Assembly (NCBI GenBank): GCA_026874595.1
Contig: CM049315.1
Location: 66,345,916 to 66,409,915, forward strand
Direction: 5' to 3'
Source of the DNA: Sipunculus nudus
Lineage: Eukaryota > Annelida > Sipuncula > Golfingiida > Sipunculidae
DNA: 64,000 nt
Shown here in pieces: positions 35,598 to 47,770 of the stretch. Made by a program: the position numbers and the translations under genes. Position 1 is the stretch's first letter, and the number at the start of each line of letters is the position of its first letter. A model generated the notes under the pieces. The model was not told the DNA's origin and made no database searches. It saw only the letters and a program-made list of their open reading frames with translations.

Positions 35598-36684
35598 TAA
35601 CATTCAACTAGTTTATGCACCATCTGGGGGGGGGGGGGGTGCAGGGCAGAGGGGAAGCCTGCTGGTAGTGGCCAAGCTGACCCAAGGCAAGCTGCCTGGG
35701 GTGGGTTACATAATGCAGGTGAAGGGTGTACTACTAGGTGGGCTAGATGTAAACAACACTTGACATGGTGTATGAAAACATGAATAAAAGCTATTCTTTC
35801 CAATCAATTTCTTTGAAATTTCAGATTTTAAAAGATTAAATCCTTATGTATATATGCTGTGAAAATTAAATCAACAGTGCTTACAGGGAAAAAAAATGAA
35901 GTTTTTCATTGATATCTCGATTGAATAAAGTCCTAGTGACCAGATTCTTGGCATGGTAGGGGATTTTGGAGACATCTAACTGTATGCCAAATTTTAGGAA
36001 ATGAGAGCTGAAGCTGGGGAGCTGAGCTCTAGCAAACTGCATAACACTAGCTTGATGTAAACAATATGGGACATGGTGCTTGAAAACTTGAATAAAATCT
36101 ACAGTTTTTGATCAACTGATTTCAAATTTTTGGTGTTAACAGATGAGTGCTAACAAAAACATGCTGTGAAAATTAAATCTACAGCAGTTACAGGAAAAAA
36201 AGGTGCCATGGTCAAAGTTGGGCAAAAATTTAAGGTACCAATTTTTATTTTTGCTAACATTTTAAAAAATATAAAAGATTTTGATCTTATTTTGGATATA
36301 CAATTTAATTTTGATTAATTAAAGTTACATTACTGGAAAAAAGTCCTTAGCTTTAACATGTTTTGTGTTAAGCTATCAAATGTATTTCCTGATTTTTTAC
36401 GAAATGCATTATGTTTGGGCCCATAACTTTTTTAAATTATATAATACAGACCTAATTTCTGGCATGTACATAGGAACTATATAGAGGAATATTTATGGTA
36501 TATATGAGGAACAAGGCCTACAAGCCTAATGCAAACCTGTGCAAAGTTTGGGAGTATGAATGGAGGTTTATTTTTAAAATTTATATTATTGATCCTCTTA
36601 TGTCCTGCATATCTTCCTTAGCCATTATAATTTGCAAAAATGGATGTTCCGGACCTGCAAGATTCGGACTAGGACATTTTTAAA

Positions 36685-38130
36685 CTAGAACACGGGTAGT
36701 CGACAAGCGACTACGTGTATCCGCCAAAATCAGAGTGGGATGGGTGAAGTGAGGCATGGATTGAGTGGCAAGGGGAAATAGAGTGATATGTGTTGCATAT
36801 TAGCATGGATGTCTGCAGCCGATTTGTGTATGTTGGTTGTGTCACCTACCACAAAATCCAGAAAGCTGTCCCAGTTGTATACATATGCAAAATTTAAGGC
36901 AGATAAGTCAAACCACTACATGTATATGAGTGATTTTAGCCCGTGGCAGACAATCAGATGGATGCTGAGCAAAAATGGTTGCAGGTGACGGCACCAGTTT
37001 TTCGTATGATAAAGAGCTATGTGAGAACTATACACATGCAAAATTTTAGGCAGATAAGTCAAACCACTACTTGTACGAGTGATTTTATCCCACAGCAGAC
37101 AAACATAAGGACACTGTGCCAAAATAGTGGCAGGGGGCGCCACCTATCTTGTGTATGGTTAAGAGCTATGTGAGATCTATACACATGCAAAATTTCAGGG
37201 GGATATGTCGAACCAGTCCTGAGATATAAGCCTGAGTGTCTGCAGCATACTCATAAATGTAGGTGGTGCTACCTGCCACAAAATCAAGAAAGCTATTAAA
37301 GACGTATAAACATGCAAAATTTTAGGCAGATAAGTCAAACCACTACTGAGATATGAGTGATTTTAGCCAATGGCAGACAAACAGAAGGATGCTTTGCAAA
37401 AATGGTTGCAGGTGGCACCACCAGTAATGCGTATGATGAAAAGCTATGTGAGATCTATAAACATGCAAAATTTTGGCCAAATCGGTCAAACAGTTCCAGA
37501 GATATGAGCTTGGATGTCTGCAGCTTAAATGCAAATTTTCAGGTTAACAAGTCAAACCACTGCCGAGATATGAGTGATTTTATCCCAAGGCACAAGAACA
37601 GATGGACTCTGTGCAAAAATGGTTGAAAGTGGCGCCACTAGTTTTGCATATGATGAAAAGCTATGTAAGAGCTATACACATGCAAAATTTTTGCCCAATC
37701 AGTCAAAAGGATCCCAAGATATGAGCTTGGATATCTGCAGCATTAATGTGAATGTAGGTGGCGCCACCTGTCATAAAATCAAGAAAGCTATCCAGGATGT
37801 ATACACATGCAAAATTCCATGTGGATAAGTCAGTTAATTAAACCAATGCCGATATATGAGATATTTTATCCCAAGGCAGATAAACAGATGGAAATATGGT
37901 TGCAGGTGGCCCTACCAGTTTTGCGTATGATGAAGAGCTATGTGAGATCTATACACATGCAAAATTTTGGCCCAATCGGTCAAACTGTTCCCGAGATATG
38001 AGCTTGGATGTCTGCAGCATTAACATGAATGTAGGTGGCGCCACCTGTCATAAAATCAAGAAAGCTATCCAAGGATGTATACACATGCAAAATTTCAGGT
38101 GGATAAGTCCAACCAATGCAGAGATATGAT
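36685..38130 (-). mobile_element. RC-A element, lacking the GATACAA end
   Basis: Begins CTAGAACACGGG with perfect hairpin GTAGTCG/CGACTAC. Core palindromes at about 37,264 (diverged), 37,759 and 38,035. It passes into RC-E sequence near 38,130 without the expected other end. The same RC-E to RC-A junction occurs at 45,998 and 47,771. Confidence 0.65.
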
Positions 38131-38313
38131 GCTAGCTCCTGCCCTTTTTGAGATAGCTACAATGCATGACGGACGACGGCAGATGGACAACGCCACACAT
38201 ATTGCTTTGTTACATAAGCTCACAAGTTTGCAAAAAATGCAAACCAAGTTTTTTCAAACAGTTAAAATATATAGTTCCAATATTTCTAACCTTGGCATTC
38301 TGCATCAAGAGGA

Positions 38314-38372
38314 TGTGTCTAGACGTCTAGACACTGTGTCTAGATGTCTAGACACATTGTCTAGACACCAGA
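38314..38372. repeat. TCTAGAC-rich palindromic run in RC-E
   Basis: Repeated GTCTAGAC and TCTAGA palindromes (GTCTAGACGTCTAGACAC and relatives). A parallel run occurs at 48,930-48,973 in another RC-E copy, so it belongs to the element. Confidence 0.8.
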
Positions 38373-39400
38373 CAAAGCAAGGTCAGTTGCCATGGTGATG
38401 TCTGGACCCCACCTGGTTGTACTGAGTGACCTTTTGACTTGGCTGCTGAAACTCAAATCTGTTTACAAACAAAGAAAGCCTTTTTCAATTGGCTACACTA
38501 CTTTTTTGAAGCTGCACTTACCCAATCTATTCTTATAAAACTGGCAGAACCCAACCATAGATTAATTCTTGTAAAGTTTAAACCAATCAGCTTAATAGTT
38601 TCATCATAAAACTGTGTATAAGCTATAAGAGTCTAAAATTACATTTCCGCTGGTAAAAACAGATCAATGTAGGTGGCTCCACCAATACCTCAAATTTAGA
38701 TTTGACATATGTGACAAACATTGGCATAAAATTTGGTGATGATAGCTCTAACCGGTTCTGAGATTGATATTTTAGTGTGCTTTTTTGGACAGATGACTAA
38801 GTTCAACCTCCTGTTACTCGGCCAAGAATCTCCGAACTGGAACCATTCGAACAAACTTGAAAGAGATTGTTCCAGGGATCATTTCTGTGAAATATGAGAC
38901 AATATGAGCTTTTTTTTTTAGCTTTTTCCCTATAAAATCTAAGAAAATGCAGTTAGAAAAAAATAAACAAAATCCAAAAGAGTTTTTCAGATGACTGATT
39001 ATTTGCAAAAAAATTGGTGATGCTAGCTCCTGCTGTTTTTGAGTTGGCCAAGGTTAACGTTCAGACAACGCACGACGCACGAAGCAACTAAGGACGACGC
39101 TGCACCATCGCATAAGCTCACAAGTTCGCTAAAATCAGATGAGTGGTTTTGACATTAGGCAGTCCTGAAGTGTGAAAATAGGTTTTTAAAAAAAAATTGA
39201 GGTTTTTCCTTCATTTCTCAAAGGAACAAAGTTGCAAAGACCCAGTTTTCGGCTTGGTCGGAGATCTTGGGGACATCTAACATTATGCCGAATTTTGGAT
39301 TCCTAGGTCTTACGGTTTCAAAACGTGCCACATCTACGGACGGACAGACAATGGACCACAACTATAGCTCAGATGACTTATAGTCAGCTGAGCTAAAAAC

Positions 39401-40495
39401 CTGTTAGCCCATGGTACCCATCATTGTGTAGCTGAATTTACCCCATTAGTAAAGTACAATTAGTACCATAGAGGACCCAGCAGGACTACGGCAGTGCCAC
39501 GGATAGGTCACAGGTGATCCATAGTGTAAGCCGTAGCGATGCTGGCATGGTCCAGGATGGTCCGGGAAGGCGTGCTGGCAGTTTTAGGATGTCCAGAACT
39601 GCTTGGGCGATTCTTTGTAATCCCGGGCAGAATGTAATCCATGGTGATCTGGGGCTCATCTGTAGCTCTGACGGGGCTATGCTGTGGGTGTCGGTGCCAC
39701 TGCTGTAAAGTCCGGGGCACTGCCGTGACAGTCCTTTGAGGTCCGGGACGTTGAAAACCACCCGTACTACCCCGGCATAGCGATGGACCAACATGGCAGA
39801 GCCCCGGCCTTCTACTGCTGTGCCCTGTCACCCTGAACTAGCATGGCAAACAAAAATAGCAATCTGTAGCGCATCCTTGGTGTAGCTCTGCCAAAGGTAG
39901 CTCTGCTGAGATAATCTGGGGCTCTGCCAGGACGGTCCAGGGTAATCCGGGGTGCTGCTGTGGTGGTCCAGGGCGCTACCAGGACTCTACCATAGTGCTG
40001 CTGTGTGAAATGGCCATTTCTGCCGATTTCTGCCAAAAAACACCCCAGACCATATCCAGGGTGATCCGTGGTAATCCTTGCCTATCCGTAGTACTGCCTG
40101 CTTCAGTCGGACTGTAGCTTAAAGACAACACACAGACTCTTATGTTTTCTTCTCTGTTCGGCAAATCGATGCTCTGCTATAACAGCACTACAAGAAACAT
40201 CTCCTTTATGGCATAATTTAATATGTTAAATTAACTCGGGCGCTAATCCAGGATTTTTTTCCAGAGAGGTGTCAGAAGATGTCTGGCCAAAAATCATATA
40301 AATATATATATATATATTATATATATGTATACATATATATATATATGTGTGTGTGTCTATATGTGTGTGTAAAATTGAAAAATTTACTCCCTCCCTTTTG
40401 GTAATCTAGAAGGCAGTAAATTCCATCTCCCGGCATTTCATGCAGTATCAAACTGAAAACTTTTATTAGTGGGGACTTTTATGCCAACTAATATA
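39401..40495. repeat. GC-rich degenerate repeat, then AT microsatellite
   Basis: 39,480-40,110 stands out as GC-rich against AT-rich surroundings and repeats a loose motif such as GGTCCAGGGTAATCCGGGGT, with interspersed TGCTGTG. Overlapping frames on both strands are a consequence of this repetition and not convincing genes. 40,295-40,365 is (AT)n and (GT)n. No function seen. Confidence 0.6.
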
Positions 40496-43400
40496 CAATG
40501 GACTTATGGTCACGGCGCTCAGCTGAATTTTGTATAATGTTAGCAATGCAAAATATGCTTATTTCTATTGTTGTTTTTATATATGTTAGAATTTGAAAAG
40601 CTGAGAGGAAATTGCACCTATTTGGCTAAATTATTTAATATATGAATGGAAAACTTATACTCTGACATGAGCCATGAAAGAACCAGTAAACGCTTTAGAT
40701 AATATGTTGCAAATGAAATACATGTATTTACAAATGGACAGAATGGACTGGACCCTTATTTCACCTTCAGGGAAACAATGGATTTAAGTTTAAATTAACC
40801 CTATTTTTTAGCATATCCATTTTTGCATTAAATTTTTATCATATTCATTTTTTTTAATTTTGTAAATTTGCAAACAAATTCTGAAAATATCAGTTAATTC
40901 AGACTTGAAAATTAAATCATTATTTATCCTTAGTTTGGTTCATACCATGTCAAATTATGCATACACATTTATATTTTATTACTTTGTAAATCACAACATA
41001 TTTATACTGAATCAAAAGAAAATTATTTTTAAAGATAATATATATCATTTTAAAATAACATATTGCAACAACAATGCATCTTCAAGATTATTCCTAGGAT
41101 CACTATTCAAAAGAAAGTTTGTTCATAGAAGTTTTCAGTATATCATTAATTTTATTAACTAAAATTCCCTCTTCAAATCTGGTATTGGTTGTATTAGGGA
41201 GAAACAATGTCATTATCTTAATTATTAACTCAACTGTACTTTAATACTGAAAATAATATTTGATTTCACACATATTGAAAAAGAACGCAAAGTTTTTTTA
41301 TGAACATTGTGGACATAATGAAATGTACCTTTTAATCATTGTTAGACCTTGTGATACAATAAAATATCCAAAATGTAGCAAAAGAATTAATTAAATATAG
41401 AAAGTTATAACATTCATCGTGTTTATCGGGGGGGGGGGGGGGGGCAGAGGGTAAGCCTAGCTATGCTGGATCGAAGGAGCTGCCTGGAGTGAAACCAGAA
41501 ACATAACACAGGTGAGGGTTGCACACTCATTAAACACACCACTCTACTGGGCTGGCTTAATGTAAACAATACTTGATATGGTGTCTTAACACTTGAATAA
41601 AAGCTACAGTGTTTACAGGGGACAAATGTATCATAGTCAAAGTTGGGCAAAATTTAAGGTATTGATTTTTACATTTATGCAAATAACTAAAAATTTTAAT
41701 CTACTTTCTGGCATAAAGTTAAATGTATATTTAATAAAGTAACATGCTTGAAAAGGCTCTCTAGCTTCAACAGTTATCATACAACTAGATGTGTCAGAAC
41801 GACACGAATGCCCCCGCCTGGGGCAAATTAGAAACATTTGTTAAATTTTGTAAAATTTTTTAAGTTCAGGAAGTGTTGTATGGTCAAAAGTAGGTCAACA
41901 AGGGCAAATTGCAACCTCGATCTGTAAAGGGTCATTATCAAGCAACACACCAAAAAATCAGGCCAGTATCTGCAGGCATTGTGAAAAAAAGTCAATATAT
42001 GTGCATTTTTCATGAAAATTTCTGTCTTTCATGAAATTTTCTATGTTCAGGATCTGTCATATGGTGAAAAATAGGTTAACTGGGACAAAACACGAACTCG
42101 ATCTGTAAGTGGTCATTATGCGCCCACAGACCAAACATTAGGCCAGTATCTGTAAGCATTGTATTGCGAAACTAGAATATTAGCAAAAGTTGATAATCAT
42201 TTATAAATTTAAATTGGAGAGGTATATACCATGTTTCATAACAATCCACCAAATTCTTCCTGAGAAATAAGCTCCTAAGTTTTTTTCTATACTAAGCTCT
42301 GTGATATTGAAAAGTAGGTCAAGATCACCCATCTTTGAACTTGACCAAGATTTTGTAAATATGATACAATAGCACTGAAGAAATGAAGTTCCTGTGTTGA
42401 ATACCTTTGGAGATATCCTGCACAAAAGGCCAAAATTGAAAAAATCTGATAAAATTTCATTAAAAAATCAGAAATTGCAGGTGGCTCCACCAAAATTGTG
42501 CAGCACATACAGACTATCAGTCCCAATGATCATAGTAAGTTTTGTGAAATTCCACACAATGGTTCCTGAGATATAAACTTCTGAGTGTTTTTCTATAATC
42601 AGCTCTAAAATGAAGAAAAATGGGTCAAGGTCACCCATCTTCGAACTTGACCGAGATTTTATCGATATACATCTTCACTGATGAAATAAAATTCCAACGG
42701 TGAATCCTTTTAGAGATATCCCGCTCACAAGGTAAAAGTTAAAAGACGCGGAACGGACGGACGGTCAGACACCGGACAGACAGATGGACAGACGGACAGC
42801 TTGGGTGACGACAATAGCCCATCAGCCTATGAGCTGAGGGCTAAAAATGGCTGTACATCTGTATTTGTCATGAAAATTTCTATTTTTCATGAATTTTTCT
42901 AAGTTTAGGAGCCGTAAAATGGTCAAAAGTAGGTCAACCGGGACGAAATGCAAACTCGATCTGTAACTGGTCATTATCTGCCAACACACCAAAAATCAGG
43001 CCAATATTTGCAGGCATTGCGAAAAAAAGTCCGTACATGTGTATTTATCATGAAAATTTCTATTTTTCATGAAATTTTCTAAGTTTAGGAGCCGTAAAAG
43101 GGTCAAAAGTAGGTCAACCGAGACGAAACGCGAACTCAATCTGTAACTGGTCATTATCTGCCAACACACCAAAAATCAGGCCAATATCTGTAGGCATTGC
43201 GAAAAAAAGTCCGTACATGTGTAATTGTCATGAAAATTTCTATTTTTCATGAAATTTTCTAAGTTTAGGAGCCGTAAAACGGTCAATAGTAGGTCAACCG
43301 GGACGAAACGCTAACTCGATCTGTAACTGGTCATTATCTGCCCACATACCAAAAATCAGGCCAATATCTGCAGGCATTGCGAAAAAAAGTCCGTACAACT

Positions 43401-44045
43401 GTTTGATTTCGGAATGACGGAATGACGGACTGACTGAATGACGGAATGACGCACATTGGTAAAACTAGATGCCCCGGCCACTTTGTGGCGGGGGCATAAA
43501 AAGGGTTACTAATTTTCCCAATAATCTGACAATATTCATTATGTTTGCGCCAATAACTCCTACAAATTACACATTAAGGACCTAATTTCTAGGAAATTTA
43601 TAGAAAACAAATAGAGGAATAGTTATTCCAAATATTAACAAAATAACGCCAGACAATGGTAAAGTGTAACAACAAGATTTTAATAGAAAACTGAGACATT
43701 TCCATAATTTATCGAAGTAATAAAGTCACAGTGACCCACTTTTTGGGTTTGCCAGAAGATCTAACAGTATGTTGAATTTTGAATTCAACGGTTTCAAAAG
43801 TGCCCTGTTGACCAAAGGATAGATGGCCAGACAGACGGTGGACAAAATGACCACCACTATACCTCAGATAATGAACAGTCATCTGAAGTAACACGATATA
43901 CAGGATTGAAATAAAAGATTATATACAAAATTTCAGTGGCACCTGGTCACTAGTATAAATAGATAAATCATACATGACAGGTATAGGCTAGAGAAGCACA
44001 GGTACGCATTGTAGTGGCCCACGTGAAAAGCTGAAGCCAATGGAT

Positions 44046-44092
<47 letters not shown>

Positions 44093-44288
44093 TCTTAAAC
44101 TTAAATTCATGATATAGTGTTAAATAATATGGTAAATAGTGTATGCTAGAATATTCTGAGGTAAATGTTTGTCACATGATTCATTAGTTAGCTGGAAGTC
44201 TCACTTCTCAGGACCCCCCCCCCCCTCCCCACCCCACCACCACCACCACCAAAATCTGGTGATAACTTGCAGTCAGCTGAGCTAAAAC
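40496..44288 (-). mobile_element. RC-D element with inverted RC-C inside
   Basis: The left end is a weak form of the RC-D terminus (CAATGGACTTATGGTCACGG then CGCTCAGCTGA). The right end at 44,270-44,288 reads AGTCAGCTGAGCTAAAAC. The interior 40,920-41,784 and 43,500-43,890 matches the RC-D subtype a body. A second decayed end occurs near 43,860-43,890, so two copies may be fused. A poly-G run lies at 41,430-41,443 and (AT)n at 44,049-44,087. Confidence 0.55.
41785..43499 (-). mobile_element. RC-C element, complete, inverted relative to the other copy
   Basis: On plus it begins CTAGATGTGTCAGAACGACA (3' end with hairpin) and ends GTGGCGGGGGCATAA (5' end). Same internal order as 26,413-28,297, slightly shorter, with three core units. 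It is inserted in RC-D sequence related to 4,640-4,720 and 870-930. No coding capacity. Confidence 0.85.
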
Positions 44289-45825
44289 TTATGGATTATC
44301 TTTCGAAGGCAGTATAATAGTATCAGATTATGGTAAATACCTATATATGGCCTGTATATGCTATATTCTGGTTAGGACCGATCATGTTTGCCATGGTTAT
44401 AATTATGGGACATATCTTTCCACAACTGGACACTGTGACAACAAAAACAACATAATCTGATATAATAATCAACATATTTTGCCAGCACCTACAGTTATCT
44501 GATGTAACACATGGTTTTACACCATATGTCAACCACAAATCCTAATTGGTTAGAGGTTTTAATAACAATTATAATCTGCATTCTAAGGAATGCAAGCGTC
44601 CGCCATGTGTTTGCATTCACTTTTCAGCCTATATTCTCAGGTACGTTCATTCGTAAGTGACCGTACATTTGTGAATATTCCTTGATGACGTTCTTGAAAC
44701 CAGATCATGTACCGGATTCACATCAAAATCTAATCTATCCCTCCATGGCTAATTCTCGAAGCACCCTGAAACTATCATGGGATCTGATCATAACTGTGTG
44801 AGTTTAACTGAGTTATGTTGAAAACCAACACAAACATGAACGATTATGCACTGGTATGCAAATTCATGCAAAGTATGACCTGACATTCAATTTTAATGTT
44901 TCTTTTACTTAGTGTGAATCCTCCAAAAGTGAACACAAAATATTGGCTTGTACTATTACAACATAAAATGTGTGTATTTGTAAGTATTGTATACATGTAC
45001 ATTGGTACAGATATGCCGATTTCTTATATATATGCATAAAGTTGCATTTCAATGTACATCTGTGAATTGGATAAAGAGAAGAAAATAATGTGTCCTGAAG
45101 CCAGTGAAAATAAATAGAGTATTAAGTGTGTAGGCAAGTATTCGGATGTATTTGTACATGTGTTTGTATCATATACAAGGGGAGGTCGTGTGCAGGATTT
45201 TAGCATTGGGGGGGGGGGGGGGGGGGGGGCTCAAGACTACAAAAATGTGAGGACCCCCTTCCCCCACCCCCATCCCCTTTCGGCCTAGACAGTGGACAGT
45301 CACGGTATTATCTATATACGCGCTCCACTTCCCCCATTTGATTCTTGATCAACCAAAAATGACATATATATTTAGAATTGTGTGTGTGTGTGTGACAGAG
45401 AGAGAGAGAGAAAGAAAGAGTGAAATTTGGAGGGGATTGGAAGCCCCCTACCCCCCCCCCCCCCCCCACCCCATTGAAACAGTAAATTACGTCCCTGCTA
45501 CTATGTATCAATTTTACCTATAAACCAGGTAAAAAAACACTCTCTGAGATTGTGTGAAGAAGTCTGTAATTTTGTTTTTGGTCATTCTATTCTTCTCAAT
45601 CAATACATATACAGGCTGTACACAGGCGCAAAAACTAGGTATGCTATTTGTGCCCAATTGTTTGCCGAGGCTGTTCTTATGCTGTTCTGCATTGTGTTGT
45701 GCATGAGATGTGGCTTAAACTGTTGATAAAACTTTTCTTTTGTCCTATTACTTCGCATCAGGGGTTATAGTCACTGACAATTGGCAATATATGTCCTTTC
45801 GATCAAAGTATTAAGATTAAATTAA
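44289..45825. other. Unassigned region with simple repeats
   Basis: No recognised gene. Contains a poly-G run at 45,209-45,229, C-rich runs near 45,248 and 45,445-45,470, (GT)n and (GA)n at 45,380-45,420, and (AT) stretches. Confidence 0.5.
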
Positions 45826-45997
45826 CAAGGCCTACAGGCCTAATGCGAACCTTTGCAAAGTTTGGGAGTATGAATGGAGGTTTATTTTTAAAATTTAATA
45901 TTGATCCTCTTATGTCCTGCATATCTACCTTAGTCATTATGATTTCAGCAAAATGGACATTTCGGACATGCAAGTTATAGACAAGGACATTTTAAAA

Positions 45998-47540
45998 CTA
46001 GAATACAGGTAGCCAACAAGCGACTACGTTTATCCGCCTAAATCAGAATGGGACGGGTGAAGTAAGCATGGATTGAGTGGCAAGGGGATACTGAGTGAGG
46101 TGTGTTGCATATTAGCAGGGATTTCTGCAGCCGAAATGTGTGTGTAGGTTGCACCACCTACCACAAAAAACAAGAAAGCTGTCCAAGTTGTATAAATATG
46201 CAAAATTTTAGGCAGATAAGTCAAACCACTACTTGTATTTCCTACAGAAGGTTGCTGTGCAAAAATGGTGGCAGGTGGCATAACCAATCTTGTGTATGAT
46301 TAAAAGCTATGTGAGATCTATACACACGAAAAATATCAGAACGATACAGCATACAAGTCCTGACATATAAGCCTGGATGTCTGCTGCATAAACATAAATG
46401 TGGATGGCGCCACCTGCCACAAAACTGAGAAAGCTGTCCAAGTTGTATACATATGCAAAATTTTAGACAGATATGTCAATCCACTGCCGAGATAAGAGTG
46501 ATTTAATCCCATGGCAAACAGAAGGACGCTGTGCAAAAATGGTTGCAGGTGGCACCACCAGTTTTGCCTATGATGAAGAGCTATGTGAGATCTATATACA
46601 CATGCAAAATTTGGCCCAATCGGTCAAATGGTTCCTGAGATATGAGCTTGGATGCCTGCTGCATAAACATAAATGTAGATGGCGCCACCTGCCACAAAAT
46701 CAAGAAAGCTATCCAAGATGTACAGACCTGCAAAACTTTAGGCAGATATGTCAAACCACTGCCAAGATATGAGTGATGTTATCCCACAGCAGACAAACAG
46801 ATGGACACCGTGCAAAAATGGTGGCAGGTGGTGTCACCAATCTTGTGTATGATTAAGAGCTATGTGGGGTCTATACACATGCAAAATATCAGAAGGATAC
46901 AGCATACAAGCTGAGATATAAGCCTGGATGTCTGCAGCATAAACATAAATGTAGGTGGCGCCACCTGCCACAAAATTGAGAAAGCTGTCCAAGTTGAATA
47001 CATATGCAGAATTTTAGGCAGATATGTCAAACCACTGCCGAGATAAGGGTGATTTTATCCCATGGCAGACAGACAGACACTGTGCAAAAATGGTTGCAGG
47101 AGGGGCCACCAGTTGTGTGTATGATGAAGAGCTATATGAGATCTATGCACATGCAAAATTTTGGCCCAATCGGTCAAATGGTTCCTGAGATATGAGCTTG
47201 GATGTCTGCAGCTTAAACGTTAATGTAGGTGGCGCCACCTGTCATAAAATCAAGAAAGCTGTCCAGGATGTGTAAACCTGCCGAATTTCAGGTGAATAAG
47301 TGAAACCACTGCCAAGATATTAGTGATTTTATCCAAAGGCAGATGAACAGATGGACGCTGTGCAAAAAATGGTTGCAGGTTGCATCACCACTTTTAGTGT
47401 ATGTTATAAAGCTATCCAAGGGCTACATTTGTAAAAATTTTAGCCTGATTGGTCAAACAGTTCCCGAGATATGTGGGTTTATGTGTGGAATCAGATGCAC
47501 AATGGACGCTGGGCAGAGAGGAAAGGTCAGAGGTCTAACC
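45998..47540 (-). mobile_element. RC-A element, lacking the GATACAA end
   Basis: Begins CTAGAATACAGG; hairpin GTAGCC..CGACTAC with one mismatch; then TATCCGCC. Core palindromes include GGTGGCGCCACC at 46,957-46,968 and 47,228-47,239, plus several diverged forms. It stops within the AGGTCAGAGGTC motif at 47,525-47,536, next to a SINE head. The 141-codon frame at 47,343-47,768 crosses three repeats and is spurious. Confidence 0.7.
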
Positions 47541-47620
47541 GGCTTCTGTGGCTCAGGGGGAGAGCGCAGGACTCAAAGCCGGGAGATCGTGAGTTCGAAT
47601 CTCAGCCGAGTTGGTGAGAT
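47541..47620 (+). mobile_element. SINE head fragment (tRNA-like)
   Basis: Same tRNA-like head as 6892-7306, in plus orientation: GTGGCTCAGGGGGAGAGC with B-box GAGTTCGAATC. Truncated after GTTGGTGAGAT, with no body or tail, and joined directly to a partial RC-E start. Confidence 0.8.
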
Positions 47621-47770
47621 AACCTGTGCAAAGATTAGGAGTATGAATGGAGGTTTATTTTTAAAATTTAATATTGATCCTCCTAAGTTCTGCATATCTA
47701 CCTTAGTCATTATGATTTCAGCAAAATGGACGTTTCTGACCTGCAAGTTTCGGACTAGGATATTTTAAAA

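Larger units (their letters stand above)
36512..39131 (-). mobile_element. RC-E element, both ends present, with RC-A inside
   Basis: Left (3') end CAAGGCCTACAAGCCTAATG then GCAAACCTGTGCAAAG; right (5') end CATCGCATAAGCTCACAAG then TTCGCTAAAA. The inverted GCGAAC(C/T)TGTG repeats are subterminal. It interrupts RC-D: the uninterrupted copy at 5,455-5,480 reads ATGAGGAAAAACAGATGAGT. The right half has the GATGATAGCTCT blocks, TAGGTGGCTCCACC (about 38,669) and TTTTCCCTATAAAATC. Confidence 0.75.
32392..39400 (-). mobile_element. RC-D element with nested RC-A and RC-E
   Basis: Left terminus on plus CAAGGGACCCATGGGTCACA then GCGCTCAGCTGA; right terminus the AGCTCAG/CTGAGCT hairpin at 39,364-39,394. 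The host element sequence is 32,392-34,051, 35,598-36,511 and 39,132-39,400. From 33,624 it matches 1-725, then jumps to the equivalent of 4,870-5,480, and after the RC-E insertion resumes at the equivalent of 5,463-5,760. A 70-bp tandem duplication lies at 33,388-33,527. Confidence 0.7.

Noticed and set aside
39486-39831. Frames of about 100 codons on the minus strand
   Set aside because: GC-rich degenerate repeat with few stops in any frame; no recognisable protein.
47541-47620. Functional tRNA gene
   Set aside because: A- and B-box-like sequences are present, but the acceptor stem does not close and the same head is the start of a SINE elsewhere in the window.
47343-47768. 141-codon plus-strand frame
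   Set aside because: It crosses RC-A, a SINE head and an RC-E fragment; no conserved protein features.
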